Shown here in pieces: positions 24,749 through 34,120 of a stretch of 64,000 nt of DNA; within the stretch, counting starts at the first letter, position 1, and every line of letters begins with the position of its first letter. Where the stretch lies: contig CAWGNG010000011.1 of the NCBI GenBank assembly GCA_963823895.1, positions 62,001 through 126,000 on the forward strand. The letters are read 5' to 3'. Source of the DNA: G963675935 sp963823895. Lineage in GTDB: Bacteria > Planctomycetota > Planctomycetia > Pirellulales > Thermoguttaceae. The position numbers and the translations under genes were made by a program. The notes beneath the pieces were generated by a model. The model searched no databases. It had not been told where the DNA came from and saw nothing but the letters and a program-made list of their open reading frames with translations.

Positions 24749-26181
24749 GCGCGAACACAAAATTGCTTCCCGCACTGATCGTAATCGTTCTGTTGGCCTG
24801 CGGCGGGACGTTGCTGGGGCGCGGCGGCGGGGCGGGATTTCACGGCGGCGGCAGCTTCCACAGCGGCGGCGGGTTCTCCGGCGGATATCACGGATCTTTC
24901 GGCGGCAACGTAACAGCATGGCACGGTGGCGTACACGCGCCCTCGTTTAGTGAGCCGCGCCCGAACGTCACCTCGTGGTCGAACTACAGCGCTCGATCGG
25001 GGGTCGGCGAACGATCGCAGTTCGCCGCTCATTCCAACTATGGCCCGCATCCTGGGCCGGGGCCGCATCCTGCTCCTGGCCCTGGTCCTCATCCCGGTCC
25101 CGGTCCACATCCCGGTCCTGGCCCGCACCCTGGTCCGCATCCCGATTGGTACCACGGGCATTGGAACGACCACTGGAATCACCCGTGGCATTATTGGCCG
25201 GCGGGGTGGTGGGGAGCGGGTTTTGTGGCCGGCGCCGCTTTTGACACCGCTTTCGCACCCTGGGCCTGGGGCTATTTGCCCTACAGCAACCCCTACTGCG
25301 GCGAGCCGGTCGTGATTGAAGGGACAACGATCGATTATTCGCAGCCGATCGCGATGGCGACGCCGGCCGCCGGCGACGGCGACTCGCAATCGACATCGGA
25401 CCGCGTTGCCGCACTGCTCGATTCCGCGCACGACGCCTTCTATCAAGGCGACTACGCCGCGGCGCTGAAGCAATGCGATCAGGCGATTGCCCTGCAACCG
25501 AACGACGCCCTGCTGCACCAGTTTCGCGGGCTGGCGCTGTTCGCTTTGCGCCGCTACAACGAGGCGGCGGGGGCGGTCTACGCCGTCCTCTCGGCCGGAC
25601 CGGGCTGGGACTGGACCACGTTGACCAGTTTCTATCCCGACGTGAACGTTTACACGGAGCAACTCCGCGGCTTGGAAGAATACACCTCGGCGAATCCCAA
25701 TTCGGCGGCGCTGCGGTTCCTGTTGGCCTACCACTACATGATTTGCGGGCATGACGATGCCGCGTCGGATCAACTGAAGGCGGCGATCGAACTGGACCCG
25801 AAGGATCGGCTGTCGGCCCAACTCCTTACGATGCTGGCGCCGACAAATCCGTCCGCCCCGGCGACGCCCGCCGCGCCCGTTGCGGCGGCCAAACCGATGG
25901 ACCCCGCCGCGCTGGTCGGCGATTGGAAAGCAACGCGAATTGACGGCGTAACCATCGGGTTGAACCTCACCAAGGATGGAAAGTGCACGTGGAAGTACGA
26001 GCAGAATGGCAAGCCGCAGGCGTTCGCCGGCCCTTATGCGGTGGCCGACGGCCTGTTGATCCTCAAAAAAGGGGAAACGCCGGTCATGGTCGGCCAGGTG
26101 AGTTCGCTGCCGGACGGCCGGTTCAACTTCAAGCTGCCCGGCGGCAATCCGAGCGATCCGGGCTTGACCTTTGCCAAGTAA
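24745..26181 (+). CDS. Exported TPR protein with Gly-rich and His-Pro-Gly repeat region
   Basis: 478 residues. Signal peptide (residues 1-25), then a Gly-rich segment (GRGGGAGFHGGGSFHSGGGF), then about 35 residues of PHPGPG-type repeats (around residues 100-135) and a Trp/His-rich stretch (YHGHWNDHWNHPWHYW) that could bind metal. Two to three TPRs follow (HDAFYQGDYAAALKQCDQAI, ALRFLLAYHYMICGHDDAAS). The C-terminal ~95 residues (LVGDWKATRIDGVTIGLNL...) form a lipocalin-like/TIGR03066-type domain. Translationally coupled to the SnoaL-like gene by ATGA; 39 bp before the Ntn hydrolase gene. Confidence 0.78.
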   Translation: MSANTKLLPALIVIVLLACGGTLLGRGGGAGFHGGGSFHSGGGFSGGYHGSFGGNVTAWHGGVHAPSFSEPRPNVTSWSNYSARSGVGERSQFAAHSNYGPHPGPGPHPAPGPGPHPGPGPHPGPGPHPGPHPDWYHGHWNDHWNHPWHYWPAGWWGAGFVAGAAFDTAFAPWAWGYLPYSNPYCGEPVVIEGTTIDYSQPIAMATPAAGDGDSQSTSDRVAALLDSAHDAFYQGDYAAALKQCDQAIALQPNDALLHQFRGLALFALRRYNEAAGAVYAVLSAGPGWDWTTLTSFYPDVNVYTEQLRGLEEYTSANPNSAALRFLLAYHYMICGHDDAASDQLKAAIELDPKDRLSAQLLTMLAPTNPSAPATPAAPVAAAKPMDPAALVGDWKATRIDGVTIGLNLTKDGKCTWKYEQNGKPQAFAGPYAVADGLLILKKGETPVMVGQVSSLPDGRFNFKLPGGNPSDPGLTFAK

Positions 26182-26220
26182 ACCACTTTTCGGACCACAC
26201 AATTTTTGGAGATCAGACCA

Positions 26221-27321
26221 ATGAAAAAGAACACTACAAGCGGTTGGATCACGATCGTAGCGTGCCTGGGCTGTTGTTTGTTCTGTTCCGCACGGGCGGC
26301 TGCCTGCACCGGGATTCGTCTGACGGCGAAGGACGGGACGACCGTTTACGCCCGCACGCTGGAATTGGGCGGTGACCTCAATTCCAACATCATTGTTGTT
26401 CCGCGCGGCTACGCCTATGTCGGCGACACGCCGATGGGAACGCCCGGGCTGCGCTGGACGACGAAGTACGCATTTGTCGGCCCGAACGCCGAGGGGCTTC
26501 CTTTCGTGTGCGACGGCATGAATGAGAAGGGGCTGGCCGTCGGCAATTTTCTGTTCCCCGGCAGCGCCGGTTATCAGAAGATCGATGCGACCAACGCCGC
26601 CAGTGCGGTCGCCTCGTATCAAGTTGCCGTTTATCTGCTGAGCACGTGCGCCACGGTGAAGGATGCGGCGGCGGCGGTCGAGAACGTGCGCGTCGGCCTG
26701 GTTGACCAAGGACTCCCCGCTCCGCTGTTGCAATTGCACTACGCCGTCCACGATGCCGCGGGGCACAGTGCGGTGATCGAGTACGTCGGGGGCCGGCTGC
26801 ACGTTCACAACAACCCGTTGGGCGTTGTCACGAACTCGCCCAGTTTTGATTGGCACCAGACCAACCTTCGCAACTACATCCATCTCAGCCCCGACAATGC
26901 CAGGCCCATCGTCGAGGCGGGGGAGACGCTGACGGGCTTCGGCCAGGGGACGGGCATGTGGGGCTTGCCGGGCGACTTCACCCCGCCCTCGCGTTTCGTC
27001 CGCGCGGTGGCCTTCACGCAGAACGCAACGCCCAGCGACACGGCCGGGCAATGCGTGCAGCAGGCGTTTCATATCCTCAACCAGTTCGACCTGCCGCGCG
27101 GCGCGATCCGGGCGAAGGACAACGGCAAGACCGCCGTCGAATTCACGAATTGGACGACCGCCGCCGACATGAAAAACCTGCGCTACTACTTCAACACCTA
27201 CAAGAGCCGCGTCATCCGCATGGTCGATCTGAATCAGATGAACCTCGATGCGAAGGGCCTGAAAACGATCTCGATGGGGCAGGAAGAGACCGTCGAGGAT
27301 CTGTCGAGGGCCGTCGATTAG
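26221..27321 (+). CDS. Exported choloylglycine hydrolase/penicillin V acylase family protein
   Basis: Ntn-hydrolase cleaving an amide bond (bile salts, penicillin V or N-acyl homoserine lactones in the family). 366 residues from ATG 26221 (GGAG ten bases upstream). Signal peptide MKKNTTSGWITIVACLGCCLFCSARAAA ends so that Cys29 (CTGIRL) becomes the N-terminal nucleophile. Other landmarks: Arg in YARTLEL, CDGMNEKGLAVGNFLFPGS, VVTNSPSFDWHQTNLRNY (catalytic Asn region) and SRFVRAVAF. In a planctomycete an acyl-homoserine-lactone or cell-envelope amide is a more likely substrate than bile salts. Third gene of the exported operon. Confidence 0.88.
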   Translation: MKKNTTSGWITIVACLGCCLFCSARAAACTGIRLTAKDGTTVYARTLELGGDLNSNIIVVPRGYAYVGDTPMGTPGLRWTTKYAFVGPNAEGLPFVCDGMNEKGLAVGNFLFPGSAGYQKIDATNAASAVASYQVAVYLLSTCATVKDAAAAVENVRVGLVDQGLPAPLLQLHYAVHDAAGHSAVIEYVGGRLHVHNNPLGVVTNSPSFDWHQTNLRNYIHLSPDNARPIVEAGETLTGFGQGTGMWGLPGDFTPPSRFVRAVAFTQNATPSDTAGQCVQQAFHILNQFDLPRGAIRAKDNGKTAVEFTNWTTAADMKNLRYYFNTYKSRVIRMVDLNQMNLDAKGLKTISMGQEETVEDLSRAVD

Positions 27322-27329
27322 TGCCGGCG

Positions 27330-27345
27330 GCCCTTCCGGAAGGGC
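27330..27345. terminator. Perfect 16-bp palindrome after the Ntn-hydrolase gene
   Basis: GCCCTTCCGGAAGGGC begins nine bases after the TAG stop. It lacks a T tract in either direction, so it is only a possible terminator or stability hairpin. Confidence 0.4.
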
Positions 27346-27439
27346 CTTGTACGATAAAGTGAAAAGCAGGCGGGGCTGACATTTCTGTCGGTCCCGCCTG
27401 TTTGCGTTGTGTGCATGCACGCAACCTACGTGACTTGCA

Positions 27440-27976
27440 TCAATCTCTTCCTGCTAACTTCGCCTTCATATATCGAAATTCTGAAACAAATTCATAGTCA
27501 GGCCCCTGCGCTAGCCTCCTATTGTCCTTAAAGAGCCCCAATTCCTTGAGAGCTGAGTTTGAAAGTCCCTGTAGTATGCCGCTTTCAAAACCTCTCAGAT
27601 CCCAGACCTCCCCAATGCTTGGTCTTATCGGGCCCATCCCCGTTCCTTTGTATCGCTCCTTCCACGGCAATACATGCGGCTCCCAAAACTTAACCTCACG
27701 ATCCAGCTTTTTCCCATTTACGTGCGTGACAACGAAGCAAGAACCTTCTCCCCCTTTATCGAGGTCATTGCGCCATTTTCCCTGGATAGTTACAACTTCT
27801 CCCAGTGGATATCCAAGTTCCCCGATGATCCTCACCTTCTTTATAAGGTCCGACGCCTTCACCATCTTGATGAGTTTATCCTGGGCACTGCCTTCCGTCT
27901 GGAAGGCAATGGTGCTGACGCACATAGTACACGCACTAAACAACACTGCACAGACGGAGAGAATTATCGCTCTCAT
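27440..27976 (-). CDS. Hypothetical exported protein, possibly a lipoprotein
   Basis: 178 residues. The N terminus MRAIILSVCAVLFSACTMC combines a hydrophobic segment with a lipobox-like LFSAC, so it may be lipidated. The mature part (KLIKMVKASDLIKKVRIIGE, EVVTIQGKWRNDLDKGGEGS, REVKFWEPHVLPW) is an unrecognised beta-rich domain. The gene is visibly richer in A and T than its neighbours, suggesting acquisition. It is flanked by a short inverted repeat on the upstream side (28007-28038). Confidence 0.65.
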   Translation of the reverse strand: MRAIILSVCAVLFSACTMCVSTIAFQTEGSAQDKLIKMVKASDLIKKVRIIGELGYPLGEVVTIQGKWRNDLDKGGEGSCFVVTHVNGKKLDREVKFWEPHVLPWKERYKGTGMGPIRPSIGEVWDLRGFESGILQGLSNSALKELGLFKDNRRLAQGPDYEFVSEFRYMKAKLAGRD

Positions 27977-28006
27977 TCATCGCCTCTCTATTGCTATCTC
28001 GGAGTC

Positions 28007-28038
28007 GCGTAGGGTGTGTGCAAGCACGCACCCTACGC
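28007..28038. repeat. Short inverted repeat between convergent/tandem genes
   Basis: GCGTAGGGTGTG (28007-28018) is mirrored with one mismatch by CGCACCCTACGC (28027-28038), leaving an eight-base loop. A related string (GTGTGCATGCACGCAACCTACG) sits near 27409-27430 on the other side of the AT-rich gene, so that gene is bracketed by similar motifs. Confidence 0.6.
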
Positions 28039-30002
28039 TTAAGCGTGTCTGTCTCCCGTTCCCTCCTCGCTATCCCTTCGCCACGCTAACCAATGGGCCA
28101 GGCCGGCGATGTAAGCGACGATCGCCAGGACCAGCAGGAAGACGCCGGTCGACGGCTCGGGCACCGAGGTGATCTGAACGTCGTCGAGGAACGAGGCAAA
28201 CGTAGCGGGAACGTTGCCCGCGTCATGGAACAGGAGCGCCATCGTCGCGCTGGTGGCGGTAAACGGATCGCTGCAATACAGGCCGTAGCTGCCCGAGGGA
28301 GAAATCCAGTCGCTGCCGCCGAAGGTGACGGCGCTGCCGCCGACGGAAGCGAAGAATGGATCGGTGCCGCTAAAGCCCTCGATGCCGGCCGACTCGAAGC
28401 TGAGGATGTAGCTCTTGCCGACTTGGAATCCGGCGATCTGCTGTGAGATGCTGGTCGTTCCACTTCCTTCGCCGCAGCCTTGCAGAAAGGCGTACTGCGA
28501 ACCCTCGTAGGGGACGGCGTTCGTGCTGCCGTAGGGGTTGCCGCGGTCGATGCCCGAGCCCGCGGTCGTGCCGCTGGCGGTGAATTGCCAGCCGGTGCCG
28601 GTGGGAGCGACGTTGTGCGTGTTGTTGCTGTACGTGGTCGCCTCGAAGGTGCCATTCGTGACGAGGTTCGAGCCGGCGGGCGTGGCCAGGCCGAGTTTCA
28701 CGTCGTCGATCCAGGTGACCTTGGTGACGGCGATGTTGCCGCCATCGTAAAACCGCAGCGGCATCGACGGTGCGGTGGCGACGAACGTCGTGCTGTAGGT
28801 GGTGTAGTTGCTCGCGGCCGCGGGGCTGAGCGTCGTGCTGCCGCCGATGCTGAGCGTCGAGCTGTTCAGCGATACGGAGAACGGATTCGTTCCGCTGAAG
28901 CCGTTGATCCCCTTGGCGGAGAAGCTGAGATTATAGGTTCGGCCGACGATCAGGCCGGTCATGTTCTCCGAGATGCTGCTGGTTCCGGAGCCTGCGCCGC
29001 GCCTTGCAGGAAGGCCATCTGCGTGCCGGTGGCCGGCGTGCAGTTCGGCGCGGCGCTTGCGCCGTAAGGATTGCCATGATCGACGCCCGAGCCCGCGCCG
29101 CTGGAGCCGGTGGTGAAAGCCCAGGACGAATCCGTGGGATTGATCGTGTGCGTGTTGTTGGCGTACTGCGTGGCTTCAAAACCGCCGTTGGCGAGGACCG
29201 CGGCGGCGGGTCCACTGCTGGGTACGATCGGGCCGAGGGACTGGATGCCGTTGTACCAGGTCTGCGCCATCATGTCGTAGCCGGTGGCGTTCGGATGGTT
29301 GATTCCGTTGGAGTACAGACTCGAGTTCACACTGGTGCCGGAGCCGAAATTCGAGTACTGATCCACCGTCGTCACGTTTTTGCCCAATGCGGCGTAGTGT
29401 GGAACGAGCGTGTTTTCGATATAGCTGTTGTACTCGACGATGGAATCGGTGTATGTGGCGTAGGGTGTGATCTGCGCCACGATCAGATGCGCCTTGGGGT
29501 CCAGATTGACGATGTTCTGCACGAGGGTGTTCAGGTTTGTTTCCGCTGTCGTCGGATTGCCGCTGGAGCCCTGCCCGATGCTGTTGATGCCGATCATCAG
29601 GAGGATCACATCGGGCGTGTCGGCATTCAGCCAACTGGCGATGTTGCTGTTCAGATAGGTTGCGTCCACTCCGCCGTAACCGCGGTGAAAATCCTGGTTG
29701 ACGGTTCGCAGATCGGGAGCGGAGACGTACTTGGGGACGCCGAACGCTCCGTTCCACGGTTCTTGACTGGCGCCGACGTATTGGAACGGGTAGTTGGCGT
29801 TGGTCAGCCGCGTATACAGCCCGCTACGATATCCGAAGCCGAACGGCACGTTCCAAGTCGGATTGTCGGTGTCGCCGACAGTGATCGAATCGCCCAGCGG
29901 TTCGATGCGAATCGGGTCGGTCGCCGACGCAGAAGCGATTGCCAACGAAGCGACTGCGGCGAACACGGAAATCAGAGACAATCGGGAGAGCGTGGTTTTC
30001 AT
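28039..30002 (-). pseudogene. SGNH/GDSL hydrolase with duplicated C-terminal modules and PEP-CTERM, one frameshift
   Basis: Starts at ATG 30002 with a signal peptide (MKTTLSRLSLISVFAAVASLA). Residues ~30-250 are an SGNH esterase/lipase domain: block I GDSITVG (Ser), block III VILLMIGINS (Asn), block V GINHPNATGYDMMA (His). Two ~165-residue 'NG(T/G)FE..... FLQG' modules and a PEP-CTERM tail (VPEPSTGVFLLVLAIVAYIA) follow. Near 28990 the frame breaks: adding one G gives AAQGSGTSSISENMTGL, matching the sister module's CGEGSGTTSISQQIAG. Restored, the protein has about 654 residues. A one-base deletion beside a C/G run suggests sequence error. Confidence 0.82.
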
Positions 30003-30111
30003 GATAGCGGACTCGTTGACGGCGACAAATGCGGTGTTGCGAGTGAATTGACGTGCCGCGTCCCGGAACAACGTTCCGGGACGCGGACACTTCTCGAAAA
30101 CTAGCGAAATC

Positions 30112-31317
30112 TTACCCCTTTCGGAAACGAAGGCAGTAAACGCTTCCAATCAGGGCGGCGATGATCAAAGAGACGATCGAGGCCGGTTCCGGGACAGCGG
30201 TAACGGCAACACTGTCGATCAACGAGCAATGATAGTAGAGTTGCCCGCCGGCATCGAAGAACTTCAGATCCATTGTGGGGCTGGTCGCGGTGAACAGATC
30301 ACTGGTGTAAAATTCATACGATGCGGAGGGATTAACGGTGGTATTTCCGGCGCCGCCGAACGAGACGAGCGAGCCGCCGAGGGAAACGGAGAAGGGATCG
30401 CCCACATAGGTAGTGGCACCGTTCTTTCCCCCCAAGGCTTCCGCTTCGAAGCTGACGCGATATTGCTGGCCAACCGTAAAGCCGCCGATGGTCTGCAGAA
30501 TGCTATCGACGGACGGGTTGCCGTCATTGAGGTTAGCACCCTGCAAGAAAGCCTGCTGGGCGCCATCGAACGGGACGCTGTTGTTGGCAAGGTAAGGGTT
30601 GCCGTGATCGATGCCGCTGCCCGTGCCGTTGCCCGGGGCGGAGAAGACCCAACCAGCTCCCGCCGGATTGACGCTGTGGCCGTTGGCCCCGAGGACGGGC
30701 GTTTCGAAGGAGCCGTTCGTCACCAGATTCGTGCCTGGGTTCGCATAAGAAAGTTGAATGTTGTCGACGAATGAGACCGTTGTCACGCCTTGACTGCCGC
30801 GGTCGGCGAACTTCAGCAGTTCCGTCGGTGCGACGGCGGTAAAGGTCGTGGCGTAGGTGGTGTAGGTCGTCGAGGGACTCAGCAACGTGCTTCCGCTAAA
30901 GCTGATCGCGGCGCCGTTCAAATTGACGCTAAACGGATTCACGCCGCCAAACCCGTGAATGGCGGCCGACTGGAAGCTCAAATTGTACGTGGTGCCCACC
31001 GTAAGGCCGGTCAAGCTCTGAGAGAAGGAGGTCACGGCGCCGGCAGTGCCTTGAATCGAGGCGTACTGGCCACCTTGCACGACGACGTTTCCGGTGCCAA
31101 AAGGATCGCCGGCGACGGTGGCAGCCCCGCCCGTCAGCGTCCAGTTGGTGCTATTGCCGTAACTGATGCCGGGGCTTGTGATCGAGGGCGATTCGAATCC
31201 CGGATTGGAAAGAATCGGAACGGCGAGTCCGGCGAACGCCACGTGGCAAAGAAGACAGATCGTCGATGCTGCCAGCAGCACCGACCTCAGACTGAACGGG
31301 GGGATTCTTACATTCAT
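30112..31317 (-). CDS. PEP-CTERM protein made of two similar beta-rich modules
   Basis: 401 residues: signal peptide (LRSVLLAASTICLLCHVAFA), module 1 (residues ~33-195) and module 2 (~200-370), each with 'N.GFE/SFE ... VGTTYNLSF/VGQQYRVSF ... PFSV.L.G' patterns, then VPEPASIVSLIIAALIGSVY and basic RFRKG. The modules match those behind the SGNH domain of the next gene, so the two genes share duplicated parts. They probably bind a polymer at the cell surface. ATG 31317; the AraC-type regulator gene is divergent, 463 bp away. Confidence 0.82.
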   Translation of the reverse strand: MNVRIPPFSLRSVLLAASTICLLCHVAFAGLAVPILSNPGFESPSITSPGISYGNSTNWTLTGGAATVAGDPFGTGNVVVQGGQYASIQGTAGAVTSFSQSLTGLTVGTTYNLSFQSAAIHGFGGVNPFSVNLNGAAISFSGSTLLSPSTTYTTYATTFTAVAPTELLKFADRGSQGVTTVSFVDNIQLSYANPGTNLVTNGSFETPVLGANGHSVNPAGAGWVFSAPGNGTGSGIDHGNPYLANNSVPFDGAQQAFLQGANLNDGNPSVDSILQTIGGFTVGQQYRVSFEAEALGGKNGATTYVGDPFSVSLGGSLVSFGGAGNTTVNPSASYEFYTSDLFTATSPTMDLKFFDAGGQLYYHCSLIDSVAVTAVPEPASIVSLIIAALIGSVYCLRFRKG

Positions 31318-31780
31318 AGGCGTGCTCCACAGGCGAAGGGATAGGAACAGGTGAAGACCACACGATTAGACATGATTGGCAGGCCAAACAAGCGTCCGAC
31401 CCCTCGATAGCTCTTGCGAAAGAAAGGCGATTAGGGACACTGGAGTCTCACGACTATAGCGGTCATTATAATTCTCCGATTCCAATTGTCACCTTTATTC
31501 GCCCATTACTTTGAGACACGCCCAGACTCGTTGCTGTCTCCCGTCGTCGCACTGGCGGTCGGCGTGGCAGGAGGCTATGCTTCCAAAGAGACTGAGTTGT
31601 GGCGAAGAAAGCGACTGCTTATTCCGGCCTGGCGATGACCGGCCTGAAGATGTAACCCTCTATTTTGATGGGCAATGTACCATCAAATTAAGACAACCCG
31701 TCTCAGCCGGTGAAAGAGGCTCACTGGTGGACGGCTGTACTCTGTCGTCGCATGGGGGGAAAGCCTCGGAGGAATCGAAA
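31318..31780. other. Divergent intergenic region between PEP-CTERM and AraC genes
   Basis: 463 bp with no convincing gene (an open frame covers part of it but starts with atypical sequence). It contains TATAAT at 31467-31472 and an operator-like inverted repeat at 31664-31687, and should carry the promoters of both divergent genes. Confidence 0.5.
31664..31687. promoter_or_regulatory. Operator-like inverted repeat upstream of the AraC gene
   Basis: TTTGATGG and CCATCAAA form perfect eight-base arms around GCAATGTA, about 95 bases before ATG 31781. It could be a regulator site or a transcript hairpin; nothing in the sequence decides. Confidence 0.35.
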
Positions 31781-32707
31781 ATGAGCGACTACATATCGCA
31801 CTATCTGCCGGTCTCGGATTTGGCCATGAATTGGGGGTTTTATCTGACCGGGGTGGGACGAGGACGCATACCGCCCGGCGCAGCCTACCCGGCGGTGCCC
31901 CATCCGTCTCTCTATCAGTTCAATTGGACCTCCGGCCGCACGTTGCCGGAGTTTCAACTGATTCTGATTAGCGAAGGCGGCGGATTCTTTGAATCCGGAC
32001 CGACGGGCAAAGTCGGCATCAAAGCCGATTCCATCATCCTCCTCTTTCCCGGCGTGTGGCACCGGTATCGGCCCGACCCGAATACCGGCTGGACCGAGCG
32101 CTGGATCAGTTTTCACGGCGACATCACCCATCGTCTGACGACTCTGGAAATCCTCTCGCCTAAAAGGGCGATCTGGCAGCTTCGCGAAACCGATCGTTTC
32201 GTCAAAGACTTCGACCGGCTCCTCGGCAGCCTCGACGCCAAACACTTGCGCAATCCGATCGAGCTCTCCTTCCGCGCGATGTCGCTACTTGCCGAGGCTT
32301 CGGTACTGCTCGGCGGCGAATTGTTGTGGTCTCGTGGTGAAGGCCGGCAACGCTTCGGCAACGTCAATGATCTTCTGGTAGCCGAGACACTTGAGTTGGT
32401 GTGGACCAGCAGCCATCGGGTGCTGTCGGTCGACCAGTTGGCCAGGCGATTGCCCGTCACCCGCCGGACCCTCGATCGGCGATTTCGGGCGGCACTCGGG
32501 CGATCGGTCCTGGAGGAGATCAACAGGTGTCGTCTCTCGCGAGCCAAGCGACTCTTGGAAGAGACGGTTCTGCCGCTGAAGACGATCGCTCGATTGGCTG
32601 GTTTCACCGACGCGGAACGAATGCGGGTCGTTTTTCTGACAACGGAGAAGACGACCCCTTCGGCCTTCCGAAAGAGACTTCGGAGCCATCGTCGTCTCGG
32701 CAAGTGA
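31781..32707 (+). CDS. AraC-family transcriptional regulator
   Basis: 308 residues from ATG 31781 (CGGAGGA upstream). The N-terminal half is a cupin-like effector domain (QFNWTSGRTLPEFQLILISE, LLFPGVWHRYRPDPNTGW). The C-terminal ~105 residues hold two helix-turn-helices: SVDQLARRLPVTRRTLDRRF and LKTIARLAGFTDAERMRVVF ... TTPSAFRKRLR. This matches XylR/AraC-type sugar regulators. It is divergent from the PEP-CTERM/SGNH genes and directly upstream of a DUF1559 gene, so either set may be its target; the effector is unknown. Confidence 0.88.
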   Translation: MSDYISHYLPVSDLAMNWGFYLTGVGRGRIPPGAAYPAVPHPSLYQFNWTSGRTLPEFQLILISEGGGFFESGPTGKVGIKADSIILLFPGVWHRYRPDPNTGWTERWISFHGDITHRLTTLEILSPKRAIWQLRETDRFVKDFDRLLGSLDAKHLRNPIELSFRAMSLLAEASVLLGGELLWSRGEGRQRFGNVNDLLVAETLELVWTSSHRVLSVDQLARRLPVTRRTLDRRFRAALGRSVLEEINRCRLSRAKRLLEETVLPLKTIARLAGFTDAERMRVVFLTTEKTTPSAFRKRLRSHRRLGK

Positions 32708-32914
32708 TTGCGGCCCAAAGAGTTATGGAGCAGGCAGCAGCTTCTTCAGCATCTGTCGATGTAGTGCCGCTGCGCAATCATGTTATGAATGGAATCGGGC
32801 GTGAAAGATTTTAACGCCGCGAATGTTGACGCACAACATCCTGATGTGGTAGTTTAACATCTGCTTCTGCGGACGAGCTCTACTGCGCCTTTCTTTGTCC
32901 CGGAGACTCGTGCC

Positions 32915-34028
32915 ATGATTCGCGGCAGTCGTCAATCGCAAATGGGGAACCGAAAACGGCTGGCGTTTACGTTGGTCGAGTTGTTGGTCGTGATTACGAT
33001 CATCGGCATTTTGATCGCGCTGTTGCTGCCGGCAGTTCAGGCGGCGCGGGAAGCGGCACGGCGCGCCCAATGCACCAACAACTTGAAGCAGCTTGCCCTG
33101 GGAATGCTCGGCCACGAGCACCAATACGGTTTCTTCCCTTCCGGCGGTTGGAGCTGGGAGTGGACGGGCGATCCTGACCGCGGCGTGGGAAGGAGCCAGC
33201 CCGGCAACTGGGCGTACAGTATTCTCCCCTTTATCGAGCAACAAGCGCTGCACGATCTTGGGATGGACGGGCAGCCCAACGTCGTGACGGCGACGCAAAC
33301 GGCGGGTGCCGCCCTTTGCGAGCAGCAGATGTTGACGGTGTTCAATTGCCCCTCGCGGCGTCCGGCATTGGCGTATCCCTTTTTTAACTGGGGAATTACC
33401 TGCTACGATGCAGGCGGCGGGTACACCGCCTACAACGCCGACCGAATCATGGTTGCCGGGCGGTCCGACTACGTCGCCAATGCGGGCGACCAGTCGAACG
33501 ATCTGTTGGGCGGGTGTCCCGGCTCTCCGGGCCAAGCCGGTTACAATCAGGCCGCGGCAATGGACGCCAAGCACAGTTGGCCCAATTCCGACGGCAGCAT
33601 GGGAGGCAGCGAGCCCGCCACCGGCATCTGCTTCTTTCACAGCCAAGTAACCATGACCGATATTACGGACGGCGCTTCGAACACGTACCTCCTCGGCGAA
33701 AAATACCTCGACCCCGACCACTACGCGAACGGCCAGGACCATGCGGACAATGAGTGTCTGTTTAACGGGTATGACAACGATAGCGCGGGTGACGTGGTGC
33801 GATGAGCAGAACCTCGACGATCCGAGCAACGCCTTCTACGCCCCCAAACAAGATACGCCGGGCGAGGAGAACTGGCTGCGATTCGGCAGCGCCCATGCTA
33901 ACAGCCTCAACATGGCGTTTTGCGACGGTTCGGTCCAGTCCATAAGCTACTCGATCGACCTGATCGTTCATCATCGGCTGGGCAATCGCAAGGATGGCTT
34001 GCCGATCGACGCCAGCAAAGTGAAGTAG
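32915..34028 (+). pseudogene. DUF1559 pilin-like exported protein, one frameshift
   Basis: ATG 32915 (GGAG eight bases upstream). The N terminus RLAFTLVELLVVITIIGILI is a type IV pilin/prepilin methylation signal, followed by ALLLPAVQAAREAARRAQCT, the hallmark of planctomycete DUF1559 (SBP_bac_10) proteins; the body includes NWAYSILPFIEQQ, FNCPSRR and DGASNTYLLGEKY. At about 33782 one base too many breaks the frame; the second frame carries WLRFGSAHANSLNMAFCDGS, the conserved C-terminal block. Restored length is about 370 residues. Probably a fibre or pseudopilin subunit; the defect may be a consensus error. Confidence 0.85.
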
Positions 34029-34120
34029 CGAAGCTCTCGGCAACGCATCCGCCGGGGCGGAAGTCCTTGTCCGCCAGACATGCGGCCGTGCTCTCGCATG
34101 TCGCACAATTCCTCATCGGC

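Noticed and set aside
24181..27420. A 1079-codon leftward open frame across the SnoaL/TPR/Ntn-hydrolase operon
   Set aside because: High GC leaves the antisense frame open. The plus-strand genes have clear domains, signal peptides and ribosome sites; the antisense product is arginine-rich filler.
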